Positions 1 to 5,255 of a DNA stretch of 25,219 nucleotides are shown piece by piece. Numbering within the stretch: position 1 is the stretch's first letter; every line of letters starts with the position of its first letter. A program made the translations under genes and the position numbers. The stretch is from IMG/VR virus record IMGVR_UViG_3300036853_000080, positions 1-25,219 of that record; one strand, 5' to 3'. The notes under the pieces were generated by a model. It saw nothing but the letters and a program-made list of their open reading frames with translations, ran no database searches and was not told the DNA's origin. This stretch comes from a virus.

Positions 1-773
1 GTCGATGGCATTGGCGGGGTGCGGCGATCCAGCCTTTCAATTTCAGCAACGATCAGCGCGCCAGCACGGACTAAATCTTCGCGCTTGCTGCGGGGCTTGA
101 ACCAGCGCCACTCCCAAGGCCACAGTTTATGGATCAAGGAAAGATCGCTGACCTTCTCGGGACCGGCCGAGAGCGCGTAACTTGCCGCAGCCCGCGCCAT
201 TTCTCCCGTGTCGTGCTGGTCGTCGTGGATTGAGGTCCAGCCTTCGCGGGTTATTTGGCCGTAGCGCTCGGTCCCCACGTCAGATAGCGCCTGCGATGTG
301 TAGGCGTTACTGGCGGACTGCGGCGCGGCAAGGGCGGCCTCAAGTACGAGGCGGGCATTGTGCCCCGCCGATCTCGCCGGATTGCCGTATGTGCGCTCGG
401 TCAACAGGTCGATCGCCTGCGCCATCGCAACCCGTAACGGATTAGGCCCCGGTGCTTGGGCAAGAGCGCGGATGGCAGTGGCGGCTTGTTCAATACCAGA
501 GACTTGATAACCGTCTCCAATCCCCGCGACATAGCATTCCTTTGCTATGATTTCCTCGATGGTGCCGTTGGATGGTTGGGCAACACCATTCATACCGAAG
601 CCGTCGAAATCAAACCGGCTCAGAAGTCCGTCAGCAATGGCTGCGACCCCTTGATAGCCAAGCGTCATGTTTTCCTCACGCATGGCGGTCGCGTGAAGGT
701 GAACTTGCCGGGAGCATTCCTCGACAATTTGCCGCGCTGTGGCACAGACACTGGATGATTGTGTATGTGTCAA
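1..773 (-). CDS. Phage protein with conserved C-terminal HDD/WPW motif region (partial)
   Basis: The reading frame is open from a TTG at 773-771 to the left edge, giving 257 codons with no stop, so the C-terminus is missing. The TTG start is chosen because a GGAGG lies 8 bases upstream and the codon overlaps the TGA of the preceding gene (TTGA). The N-terminal half is helical and alanine-rich. The C-terminal part has a pattern I know from many phage and prophage proteins of unknown function: EGWTSIHDDQHDTGEMARAA, then WPWEWRWFKP, then a segment ending in AGALIVAEIERLDR. It is the last visible gene of the leftward operon that starts at 1702. The biochemical role is unknown. The conserved His and Asp residues could bind metal, but that is only inference. 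Confidence 0.8.
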   Translation of the reverse strand, partial: MTHTQSSSVCATARQIVEECSRQVHLHATAMREENMTLGYQGVAAIADGLLSRFDFDGFGMNGVAQPSNGTIEEIIAKECYVAGIGDGYQVSGIEQAATAIRALAQAPGPNPLRVAMAQAIDLLTERTYGNPARSAGHNARLVLEAALAAPQSASNAYTSQALSDVGTERYGQITREGWTSIHDDQHDTGEMARAAASYALSAGPEKVSDLSLIHKLWPWEWRWFKPRSKREDLVRAGALIVAEIERLDRRTPPMPS

Positions 774-1081
774 GTCTGCATCCTCCACGAGAAAGCGTTG
801 GACTCGTGATTCAATATCCACTTGACTAGTGCCTCGTGGAAATGATCACCACGCATCGTCTCGGTGATATCGGTCTTGTCCAGTGGGTCCAACATCAACA
901 CACGCGTTTGCGGATCATGCGGCTGCTTGGTGCGGATACTTTCGACATCGCCTGCCGACACCGTCGCGATAGCCTGCCGCTTGCGGCCGTCCTCGGTGTA
1001 GTCGAAACGAATGGCGTAAAAACCAACGCCACTAACTCCGTTGCGGTGATAGACTGACTGGTGAACGTTGATCTTAGTCAT
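770..1081 (-). CDS. Conserved phage hypothetical protein, 103 aa
   Basis: It begins at ATG 1081-1079, overlapping the upstream stop as ATGA, and ends at 770 in a TGA shared with the next TTG start. The product begins MTKINVHQSVYHRNG and has a central segment FYAIRFDYTEDGRKRQAIATV that reads like alternating beta strands, then PQTRVLMLDPLD and a helical C-terminus (FHEALVKWIL). There are no cysteines, signal peptide or membrane segments. I recognise the general sequence type from phage genomes but know no function. Tight coupling on both sides shows it belongs to the operon. Confidence 0.8.
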   Translation of the reverse strand: MTKINVHQSVYHRNGVSGVGFYAIRFDYTEDGRKRQAIATVSAGDVESIRTKQPHDPQTRVLMLDPLDKTDITETMRGDHFHEALVKWILNHESNAFSWRMQT

Positions 1082-1293
1082 ATTTCGCCCTCGTCGGCTG
1101 CCTTGTAGGCTTCGGGATGGGGCACGATTTCAGGTACCCCATGCATTTTACGAATTGGGTTCACCCGGTCGACACACGCCTTACAAATCGGTTCGCGCTT
1201 GCCGTCGATGCGAACTGATGGGACGTGAACCGGGTTGAAGCCGAACACCCCTTTACACCCGATGCAAGTTCCCACTATCATTACATAGCCCAT
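1078..1293 (-). CDS. Small zinc-ribbon phage protein, 71 aa
   Basis: The start is set at ATG 1293 (MGYVMIVGTC) because GAGGAG lies 8 bases upstream, inside the end of the preceding gene; a longer frame upstream would overlap that gene by about 100 bases. The product has CIGCKGVFGFNPVHVPS and then ICKACVDRVNP: two CxxC pairs about 26 residues apart, the layout of a treble-clef or zinc-ribbon knuckle. Proteins with a CxxC, FNP, VPS, CxxC, NP pattern are common in phages and are usually unnamed. It may bind nucleic acid or a host protein through zinc; this is inferred from the motif only. Confidence 0.85.
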   Translation of the reverse strand: MGYVMIVGTCIGCKGVFGFNPVHVPSVRIDGKREPICKACVDRVNPIRKMHGVPEIVPHPEAYKAADEGEI

Positions 1294-1298
1294 CGGTG

Positions 1299-1484
1299 TT
1301 ACTCCTCGTCGATTGGTTCGTCGTGCCAGTAGTTCGAATCCGCCAGAACATCTGGACGGTATCGCTTCATCTTGGCGGGGTGGCAGTCTTCGCAGGTGTA
1401 ACACAGGAAGATCGCTCGCGCGTCTGCTTGCGGAAACTTCTCCTTACCGCTGCCGCAGTCGCAAATCCGTGGTACTCTGGCCAT
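1299..1484 (-). CDS. Small cysteine-rich zinc-binding phage protein, 61 aa
   Basis: ATG at 1484-1482 overlaps the upstream stop (TAATG), and AGGAG lies 10 bases before it. The product starts MARVPRICDCGSGKEKFPQ and contains CDCGSG, then FLCYTCEDCHPAKMKRYRP and YWHDEPIDEE at the C-terminus. Cysteines occur as CxC and CxxCxxC with an adjacent His, enough for one zinc site. The same layout, including the C-terminal YWHDEPIDEE, is familiar from many phage genomes where it has no assigned role. Its stop codon overlaps the ribosome-binding site of the next gene, so the two are probably translated together. Confidence 0.85.
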   Translation of the reverse strand: MARVPRICDCGSGKEKFPQADARAIFLCYTCEDCHPAKMKRYRPDVLADSNYWHDEPIDEE

Positions 1485-1702
1485 TACGGTTTCACTCCTG
1501 CGTTGAGGCGGCGCGTTGCGACATTGCGGAATGCGGCTTTGCTGCGTTGCTCACGTGCTAGTTCCTCCGCATGGATTGCTTGCCATTTTTGTGGAATTCG
1601 GCTTGGGTACTTCTTCCCACACTCGAATTCGTGCGCGGTGTATGTTGTCTCTGTGAATGGCGCTAGTTCGCAGTGACACCCAAAGCATAGGCGTGTTGGC
1701 AT
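1484..1702 (-). CDS. Small CxxC protein, 72 aa, first gene of leftward operon
   Basis: Two ATGs are available. The one at 1702 (MPTRLCFGCHCEL) is preferred because GAGGGG sits about 6 bases upstream, whereas the ATG at 1714 has no ribosome-binding site and would overlap that GAGG. The product has CFGCHC near the N-terminus and one further Cys (FECGKKYPSR), then a charged helical C-terminus rich in Arg, Lys and Glu. It is probably zinc-binding. It heads the operon that runs to the left edge and lies about 59 bases downstream of the predicted start of transcription. Confidence 0.75.
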   Translation of the reverse strand: MPTRLCFGCHCELAPFTETTYTAHEFECGKKYPSRIPQKWQAIHAEELAREQRSKAAFRNVATRRLNAGVKP

Positions 1703-1767
1703 TGGACCCCTCATATAACACTGTTGTGCGCACCGCTGCGCCTATTACAGGCACTGGTGCCATACGC

Positions 1768-1796
1768 ATTAAAACATAGCGCGCGGTCCCTGTCAA
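1768..1796 (-). promoter_or_regulatory. Extended -10 sigma70-type promoter for the leftward operon
   Basis: Reading leftward: TTGACA (1796-1791), 14 bases, TGt, TTTAAT (1773-1768). The -35 matches consensus fully and the spacer is 17. Predicted transcription start is near 1761, giving a leader of about 59 bases before the ATG at 1702. It is divergent from the promoter at 1838-1866 and shares the TTGACAGGG and TTTAAT elements with it. Confidence 0.75.
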
Positions 1797-1837
1797 TCTA
1801 TCCTTCAGTATTCCGCAGTTGAATATAGAAAGAGTAC

Positions 1838-1866
1838 TTGACAGGGCGCTAACGGCGTGCTTTAAT
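1838..1866 (+). promoter_or_regulatory. Extended -10 sigma70-type promoter for the 1937-2566 gene
   Basis: TTGACA at 1838-1843, 14 bases, TGc, TTTAAT at 1861-1866, a spacer of exactly 17. Predicted transcription start is near 1873, leaving a 64-base leader. Same family as the other promoters listed here. Confidence 0.8.
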
Positions 1867-1891
1867 TAGGTTGCCATCGAGGTGGTGGCGC

Positions 1892-1910
1892 AAATCAAGT
1901 AGTTTGATTT
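1892..1910. promoter_or_regulatory. Small dyad in the leader of the 1937-2566 gene
   Basis: AAATCAA (1892-1898) and TTGATTT (1904-1910) form a 7-bp inverted repeat with a 5-base gap. It lies about 20 bases after the predicted transcription start. It could be an operator or a weak RNA hairpin; there is no direct evidence for either. Confidence 0.35.
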
Positions 1911-1936
1911 CATAACACAAACATGGAGTTAGCGAA

Positions 1937-2566
1937 ATGGCGAAGAGACAGCGCAAAGTGAAAACGGAAGCAGAGTTGGCAGCGATCGAAGCGGACCGAA
2001 TTGCCGCAGCAGAGGGAACTGGGCCTTACGCACAGGAAGTGGTGGAGTACTTGAATGCGCCGCTCGACGCCGAAGTTACAGAGGAGCAAGACGCGGCGCT
2101 GAAAGAAGTGATGGGTGTTCCAGAGAGCACCAGCGATGAACTGAACGACATGGTTGATGAAGTTGTAGCCGAGGCTGAAGGCGATGTCGAGGAAGAGCGG
2201 ATCCCCAATTCGATCGTCAAGCCCAAATTCAAGAACAAATACGCGGCGAACGCCGCCGCCATCGGGGATACCCGCAAGCAAGTCAAGCGATCGAATTGGG
2301 ACTGGCTTAGTCAGCAACTCGCCGCATTCTGCCTCAACGACAAGGGCAAAATCGACATCGGAGCGTTTACGGACGTTCTGGAGGCCAATGGGATAGACCA
2401 TTCCAAGTGGACCAACCGGAATAAAGGTTGGGAGGGCCGGTTCAGAATGACGGGTCGGGTTGCGCTGCAGAAGGTAGTGGCGAACTCAGGGTCGCTGGCG
2501 TGGCCGAATGGCGAGCCTACAGTTGCGCCGCCGGAATGGTGCGAGCAGTACAAGACCAAAGCCTGA
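1937..2566 (+). CDS. Conserved phage protein of unknown function, 209 aa (paralogue of 4452-4949)
   Basis: ATG with GGAG 8 bases upstream. The N-terminal half (about residues 1-95) is acidic, rich in Glu, Ala and Asp. The C-terminal half is basic and conserved: NSIVKPKFKNKYA, then RSNWDWLSQQLA, then NGIDHSKWTNRNKGWEGR, then RMTGRVALQKVV. The same four blocks in the same order occur in the protein at 4452-4949, so the two are paralogues with unlike N-termini. The pattern (V-P-Y-K-Y-A, NG-D, N-x-G, RM-GR) recalls a phage family with no known role. The gene is monocistronic, with its own promoter (1838) and terminator (2576), which suggests separate regulation and perhaps high expression. Nucleic-acid binding is a guess from the basic C-terminus. 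Confidence 0.9.
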   Translation: MAKRQRKVKTEAELAAIEADRIAAAEGTGPYAQEVVEYLNAPLDAEVTEEQDAALKEVMGVPESTSDELNDMVDEVVAEAEGDVEEERIPNSIVKPKFKNKYAANAAAIGDTRKQVKRSNWDWLSQQLAAFCLNDKGKIDIGAFTDVLEANGIDHSKWTNRNKGWEGRFRMTGRVALQKVVANSGSLAWPNGEPTVAPPEWCEQYKTKA

Positions 2567-2575
2567 CAATAAATC

Positions 2576-2612
2576 AAAGCCCGCTGAACCAAATGGCGCA
2601 GCGGGCTTTTTT
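2576..2612. terminator. Rho-independent terminator, probably bidirectional
   Basis: Stem AAAGCCCGCTG (2576-2586) pairs with CAGCGGGCTTT (2599-2609) around a 12-base loop, followed by a T run. It ends the rightward 1937-2566 gene. The leftward gene ending at 2632 converges on it, and in that direction the stem is followed by TTTGATTTATT, so it may stop both. Confidence 0.9.
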
Positions 2613-2631
2613 GTGACTTGCTGCGGTGGAA

Positions 2632-2907
2632 CTAGATCGAACGCCACCACCTGATGGTGTGCCAGATGTTCGCAAGTATCAGCAGCGCTGTGAATACAAT
2701 AAACGCGATAGCTGCAATTATGAGCATCGCTTCCCCGAATTGGGACAGCCAAATAAGGAGTGCCCATCCTAGGAATAGGAGCCAAATGAGGATGGAGACG
2801 CCGAATTTGGATAGAAATAGAATTCCTCCTATCCACCAAATCCAGCGCCCCACCAAGCGGGTGGTTGCTCCTACGATTCTGTCCGCGATTTCATCATCGC
2901 GATTCAT
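2632..2907 (-). CDS. Small integral membrane protein, 91 aa
   Basis: The product has a charged N-terminus (MNRDDEIADRIVG) and then about three hydrophobic stretches at roughly residues 21-36, 37-55 and 60-82, rich in Trp, Ile and Leu, ending IRWWRSI. It is most likely an inner-membrane protein with no recognised domain. AAGGAAG lies upstream of the ATG at 2907, and the start follows directly on the TGA of the 2908-3072 gene, so the two are co-translated. A role in superinfection exclusion or lysis would be possible for such a protein, but nothing in the sequence decides it. Confidence 0.75.
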   Translation of the reverse strand: MNRDDEIADRIVGATTRLVGRWIWWIGGILFLSKFGVSILIWLLFLGWALLIWLSQFGEAMLIIAAIAFIVFTALLILANIWHTIRWWRSI

Positions 2908-3072
2908 TCATACTTCCTTCTTCACAATGGTAACGACAAAGCTTGTAGCATCAGGCTCAATCATGAGCTTCATGATCCATTGCAATAGCTCACCATCGCT
3001 GTTGGCATTATGATCCGGCGTATCCACCTTTGTCTCGGGGTAGTTGACAGTGGCCTTGATGTGATATTTCAT
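2908..3072 (-). CDS. Small phage protein, 54 aa
   Basis: ATG at 3072 with GGAG 7 bases upstream; stop TGA at 2910-2908, directly before the membrane-protein ATG. The product starts MKYHIKATVNYPETK and ends FVVTIVKKEV. It reads as two beta strands flanking a helix (GELLQWIMKLM), a ferredoxin-like or beta-alpha-beta pattern. It is the first gene behind the consensus promoter at 3127-3155. No family recognised. Confidence 0.7.
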   Translation of the reverse strand: MKYHIKATVNYPETKVDTPDHNANSDGELLQWIMKLMIEPDATSFVVTIVKKEV

Positions 3073-3126
3073 GGTAGTTCTCCGTGGCGGGATTCGGGTT
3101 CACAATGACACCCGATGCCTAGGCGA

Positions 3127-3155
3127 ATTATAACACAGCCAGACGGGGCTGTCAA
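3127..3155 (-). promoter_or_regulatory. Consensus sigma70 promoter with extended -10
   Basis: Leftward: TTGACA (3155-3150), 14 bases, TGt, TATAAT (3132-3127). Both hexamers match consensus fully with a 17-base spacer. Predicted start of transcription near 3120, 48 bases before the ATG at 3072. This is the strongest-looking promoter in the window. Confidence 0.9.
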
Positions 3156-3182
3156 GGGGTACTTCACTAGTCGGCGGCGAAC

Positions 3183-3374
3183 TCATCGCTTGACGCGGTA
3201 GAGCAGCGGCTGCGTGTCGGGCAGCGCGTCACCTTGAATTTTCCAGCCCCACTGGACCGCCTGTTCGGCCTCTTCCTTGGTCAACAGGACGACACCTTCG
3301 TGGATCATGTCGCGCGATCGCTCGCCGGTTATCACAATGTCGCCGTTGTCCCTGAACTCGACGCTGCGCTTCAT
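3183..3374 (-). CDS. Small hypothetical protein, 63 aa
   Basis: ATG at 3374 (MKRSVEFRDNGDIVITGE) is chosen over an upstream TTG at 3413 because that TTG is part of the -35 of the promoter at 3385-3413. GGAG lies 5 bases upstream of the ATG. The product has an N-terminal beta-hairpin-like stretch, then VVLLTKEEAEQAVQWGWKI, a likely helix, and a basic end (LLYRVKR). The predicted transcription start is only about 4 bases before the ATG, so the mRNA may be almost leaderless and may not include the GGAG. No known family. Confidence 0.65.
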   Translation of the reverse strand: MKRSVEFRDNGDIVITGERSRDMIHEGVVLLTKEEAEQAVQWGWKIQGDALPDTQPLLYRVKR

Positions 3375-3384
3375 CAGTCTCCGC

Positions 3385-3413
3385 CTTATGGCACAGGGAG
3401 GACGGTTTGTCAA
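3385..3413 (-). promoter_or_regulatory. Promoter for the 3183-3374 gene
   Basis: Leftward: TTGACA (3413-3408), 14 bases, TGc, CATAAG (3390-3385). The -10 is weak (4 of 6) but is backed by the TG extension. The -35 lies in a 17-bp block, 3404-3420, repeated exactly at 3651-3667. Confidence 0.6.
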
Positions 3414-3423
3414 GTATAGCCCA

Positions 3424-3603
3424 TCATAAGCGTCGAACGCGTGTTATTTCGAATTTGTTATTTTCCCATCCACCGTGCTTACGAATGGCATCAAGAATAG
3501 TGTCAGCATTCGTGCCTGTGATTTGCGCCGCGTATCGAAGCGTTACGTAACGAGTCACTGGTTTCTTAGTCACGGCTACTTCTATGTCGAAATCGCTCTT
3601 CAT
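3424..3603 (-). CDS. Small hypothetical protein, 59 aa
   Basis: ATG at 3603 (MKSDFDIEVAVTKK) has a perfect AGGAGG 7 bases upstream; the longer TTG-initiated frame to 3660 runs through the promoter and is rejected. The product contains TRYVTLRYAAQITGTNADTILDAIRKHGGW, which looks like a strand followed by a short helix-turn-helix-like segment, and ends FEITRVRRL. A small DNA-binding role is possible but unproven. It is expressed from its own promoter at 3631-3660. Confidence 0.65.
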   Translation of the reverse strand: MKSDFDIEVAVTKKPVTRYVTLRYAAQITGTNADTILDAIRKHGGWENNKFEITRVRRL

Positions 3604-3630
3604 AATAAAGCCTCCTGAGCCAAAATGAAC

Positions 3631-3660
3631 AGCGTAGCACGGGCTGGATAGGTTTGTCAA
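3631..3660 (-). promoter_or_regulatory. Promoter for the 3424-3603 gene
   Basis: Leftward: TTGACA (3660-3655), 15 bases, TGc, TACGCT (3636-3631), spacer 18. Predicted start near 3624, a leader of about 21 bases containing AGGAGG. Confidence 0.6.
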
Positions 3661-3706
3661 GTATAGCTTCAGATAGCGAAATGTGAAGGTGCCTGAGGAC
3701 GTTGTT

Positions 3707-3887
3707 GCGTACCCACCTTTTTACTGCTACACCTACTACCTAATTAACAGGTTATAAATCAGCACACGGGGAGTGGGGTCAGTAGAATAGGTGTTGTAAG
3801 TATCTCCCCCGCTGTGTGCACCGTGTGGGACTTTGAGCGCAGCGAGAAGATTCGGTAGTAGGTGTAGCAGTAAAAAGGTGGGTACGC
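3707..3887. repeat. Perfect 34-bp inverted repeat with 113-base spacer
   Basis: The left arm 3707-3740 is the exact reverse complement of the right arm 3854-3887, and the match stops sharply at both ends. Inside the spacer, shorter complementary pairs compete: CACACGG (3763-3769) with CCGTGTG (3821-3827), or GCACAC (3762-3767) with GTGTGC (3814-3819). The left edge of the spacer is AT-rich (3741-3760). No transposase or other gene lies within it. Confidence 0.9.
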
Positions 3888-3930
3888 CGCCTCTGCGTTT
3901 ACTGTTTGGCTCTGGTCGTGCGAAGCTTTT

Positions 3931-3980
3931 ATGTTGCGTCGAGCGAAGCTCTTCACAAGTGGGCAGCTGCCCACCAACAT
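3931..3980. other. Nested palindromes able to fold as a three-way junction
   Basis: ATGTTG (3931-3936) pairs with CAACAT (3975-3980). They enclose GAGCGAAGCTC (3941-3951) and the perfect palindrome GTGGGCAGCTGCCCAC (3959-3974). The arrangement can close as one stem bearing two hairpins, in RNA or in extruded DNA. Confidence 0.6.
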
Positions 3981-4075
3981 TCGTCGCGCGTAGCTCGTCA
4001 AGCATTTCGCCTAGTTCCACGCCCCGCTCTTATTATTCGCTGCGGCGTTGCGAAACGTTTCATCAGATCGAGGCA

Positions 4076-4098
4076 CGAAAAAGGCGGCTTTCGCCGCC
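4076..4098 (-). terminator. Rho-independent terminator of the 4106-4949 operon
   Basis: On the leftward strand the stem GGCGGC, loop GAAA, GCCGCC is followed directly by TTTTTC. It lies 8 bases beyond the stop codon at 4106. Confidence 0.9.
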
Positions 4099-4105
4099 AG
4101 TTCCG

Positions 4106-4303
4106 CTAGTGTAAGTAGACGTCGATCGAGGGTCGACTTCTGCCCATAGTTACTGCTTCCATCATTTGGCAGGTGCGGTAATTGGCTTCCCATTCGGGCT
4201 TCGACTGGCGTAACGCGACAGGGTGCGATTCCGCACAGTAATCGTGCGTTACGCAGCCACCTAGCGAAGCGGCTATGGCGAGCGCTGCGAGGAGTTTCGT
4301 CAT
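4106..4303 (-). CDS. Small predicted lipoprotein, 65 aa
   Basis: The product opens MTKLLAALAIAASLGGC, a short lipoprotein signal peptide with lipobox LGGC and lipidation expected at Cys17. The mature part of about 48 residues has two further Cys (DYC and RTC), which could form a disulphide. The ATG overlaps the stop of the 31-aa peptide as ATGA, and a terminator follows. A small lipoprotein next to a tiny membrane peptide recalls the two-component spanins (Rz/Rz1), but the mature part is not proline-rich, the partner is far too short for Rz and no lysis genes are near. The role is unknown. Confidence 0.75.
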   Translation of the reverse strand: MTKLLAALAIAASLGGCVTHDYCAESHPVALRQSKPEWEANYRTCQMMEAVTMGRSRPSIDVYLH

Positions 4304-4395
4304 GCCATTCCCAATCCTAGTAGAAATCCAATGGCGACGAAGCCCGCCGTGACGATTAAGGCTTCGATGAGCATTACGCGCTGTTCCAAGTTCAT
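4300..4395 (-). CDS. 31-aa single-pass membrane peptide
   Basis: ATG at 4395 with GGAG 8 bases upstream; TGA at 4302-4300 overlaps the lipoprotein ATG. The product is MNLEQRVMLIEALIVTAGF followed by a hydrophobic stretch ending LLGLGMA, so residues of roughly 8-30 form one membrane helix. The good ribosome-binding site and overlap with the lipoprotein argue that it is translated. The function is unknown. Confidence 0.6.
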   Translation of the reverse strand: MNLEQRVMLIEALIVTAGFVAIGFLLGLGMA

Positions 4396-4422
4396 TTAGG
4401 TTACTCCGGTTTCGCGAAAGGT

Positions 4423-4444
4423 GGGCGGGACTTGCGCCCCGCCC
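4423..4444 (-). terminator. GC-rich hairpin between operon genes, possible attenuator
   Basis: GGGCGGG (4423-4429) pairs with CCCGCCC (4438-4444) around 8 bases, just past the stop at 4452. Leftward, only ACCTTTCG follows, so it is a weak terminator or an RNA-stabilising hairpin that would lower expression of the two genes beyond it. Confidence 0.45.
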
Positions 4445-4451
4445 GGTTCCG

Positions 4452-4949
4452 TTAGTGGGTGTGCTTGGCGATCCAGTCGGCGGGTGCTTCGAGTTCCGCG
4501 CCTTCCGCCGTCTTCAGGTGGCCATTCGCGGCGACGACCTTCTGAAGGGCGAGCCTGCCCGTCATCCGCAGCCGACCTTCCCAGCCCTTGTTGCGGTTGT
4601 TCCAGCGGGAGTGATCCACGCCATTCGCGTCGAGCAGCGCGATGAACCGCTCGATGCTGATCTTGGTTCCTTCGAGGCACTCGGCGGCGAGTTCCTGCGC
4701 CAGCCAATCCCAGCAGGAGCGCTGGGCGACCTTGCCAAGGCCAGCAGTCGCGGCGCGTTCTGCGTAGCGGTGCTTGTAAGTCGGCTTGACGACCGACGAG
4801 GGTTTGGCGTTGTCCGCCGCGACTTCGCCGTCGATGGGCAGAGCTTCGACGACATCGGCGAGGGTGGGGGTTTCGATGATGGCGACTGCCTCTTCGAGAG
4901 CAGCGGCAACGGCGGGAAGGGCGGCAACAGCGCGTGACTTACGTGACAT
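4452..4949 (-). CDS. Conserved phage protein of unknown function, 165 aa (paralogue of 1937-2566)
   Basis: ATG at 4949 with AGGAG 8 bases upstream. The N-terminal part (about residues 1-45) is alanine-rich and acidic. From residue 50 it carries the same blocks as the 1937-2566 protein: SSVVKPTYKHRYAERAA, RSCWDWLAQELA, NGVDHSRWNNRNKGWEGR and RMTGRLALQKVV, ending PADWIAKHTH. The blocks are nearly identical over the NRNKGWEGR-RMTGR core, whereas the N-termini cannot be aligned. It heads an operon with the 31-aa peptide and the lipoprotein. The family's role is not known to me; conservation of Trp, Arg and Asn in the core suggests a fixed binding surface. Confidence 0.9.
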   Translation of the reverse strand: MSRKSRAVAALPAVAAALEEAVAIIETPTLADVVEALPIDGEVAADNAKPSSVVKPTYKHRYAERAATAGLGKVAQRSCWDWLAQELAAECLEGTKISIERFIALLDANGVDHSRWNNRNKGWEGRLRMTGRLALQKVVAANGHLKTAEGAELEAPADWIAKHTH

Positions 4950-5029
4950 GTGGTATTCTCCTATGGGCTGCAGGGGAACCGGGCCGGAGCCTCGGGCGCG
5001 GAGGGCTGCGCCGCCCCAACCGCAAAAGC

Positions 5030-5058
5030 ATCATACCACGACGCGATTGCGGCGTCTA
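5030..5058 (-). promoter_or_regulatory. Candidate promoter for the 4106-4949 operon
   Basis: Leftward: TAGACG (5058-5053), 14 bases, TGg, TATGAT (5035-5030). The -35 is weaker (4 of 6), but spacer and TG extension match the other promoters. Predicted start near 5023, a 74-base leader. Confidence 0.55.
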
Positions 5059-5164
5059 TACACACGATTGCATGGTTGCCATGCGTCCAACGCATAGCGC
5101 ATTGTGCAACGCAACACTGCAAGATTCGTGCCATGGTGCAGCGCAGCAAAGCGCGAACCCCCAA

Positions 5165-5193
5165 CCCCCGAATCGTCTTTGACGATTCGGGGG
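5165..5193. other. Strong 13-bp hairpin
   Basis: CCCCCGAATCGTC (5165-5177) and its exact complement (5181-5193) enclose a TTT loop. No T run follows on either side, so it is not a standard intrinsic terminator. It lies about 60 bases upstream of the HNH promoter and could insulate that gene or act as a protein site. Confidence 0.7.
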
Positions 5194-5255
5194 CGGGACC
5201 CGTTTCGAATTTATATGAATTGTAACGCGCGTATACTGGTACGACGAAAAATACC

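Larger units (their letters stand above)
3404..3667. repeat. Pair of identical 17-bp promoter repeats
   Basis: GGTTTGTCAAGTATAGC occurs at 3404-3420 and again at 3651-3667, in the same orientation. It contains the reversed -35 element of two adjacent promoters plus six to seven bases upstream of it. The identity outside the hexamer suggests a recent duplication or selection on the upstream region. Confidence 0.8.
3604..4105. other. Non-coding structured region of about 500 bases
   Basis: No convincing gene was found. Open frames here on both strands have no ribosome-binding site and run through the palindromes. The region holds the promoter at 3631-3660, a perfect 34-bp inverted repeat (3707-3740 and 3854-3887), an 11-base GAGCGAAGCTC hairpin at 3941-3951, a 16-base palindrome at 3959-3974, a 10-base palindrome GAAACGTTTC at 4052-4061 and the terminator at 4076-4098. 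From 3661 to 4075 nothing visible transcribes it. A replication origin, a structured RNA or a small mobile relic are the main options. Confidence 0.6.

Noticed and set aside
182-758. Rightward open frames of 87 and 100 codons near the left edge
   Set aside because: They are shadows of the leftward gene at 1-773, which has a ribosome-binding site, coupling to its neighbour and recognisable conserved motifs.
3707-3887. Insertion sequence or CRISPR array
   Set aside because: The repeats are inverted, only two, and enclose no transposase; there is no regular spacing of direct repeats anywhere in the window.
3736-4193. Several open frames of 60-94 codons on both strands
   Set aside because: They lack ribosome-binding sites, have odd composition and run through the 34-bp inverted repeat and palindromes; the region reads as non-coding.
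4106-4395. Calling the lipoprotein and 31-aa peptide a spanin pair
   Set aside because: The peptide has no periplasmic domain, the lipoprotein is not proline-rich, and no holin or endolysin gene is adjacent.
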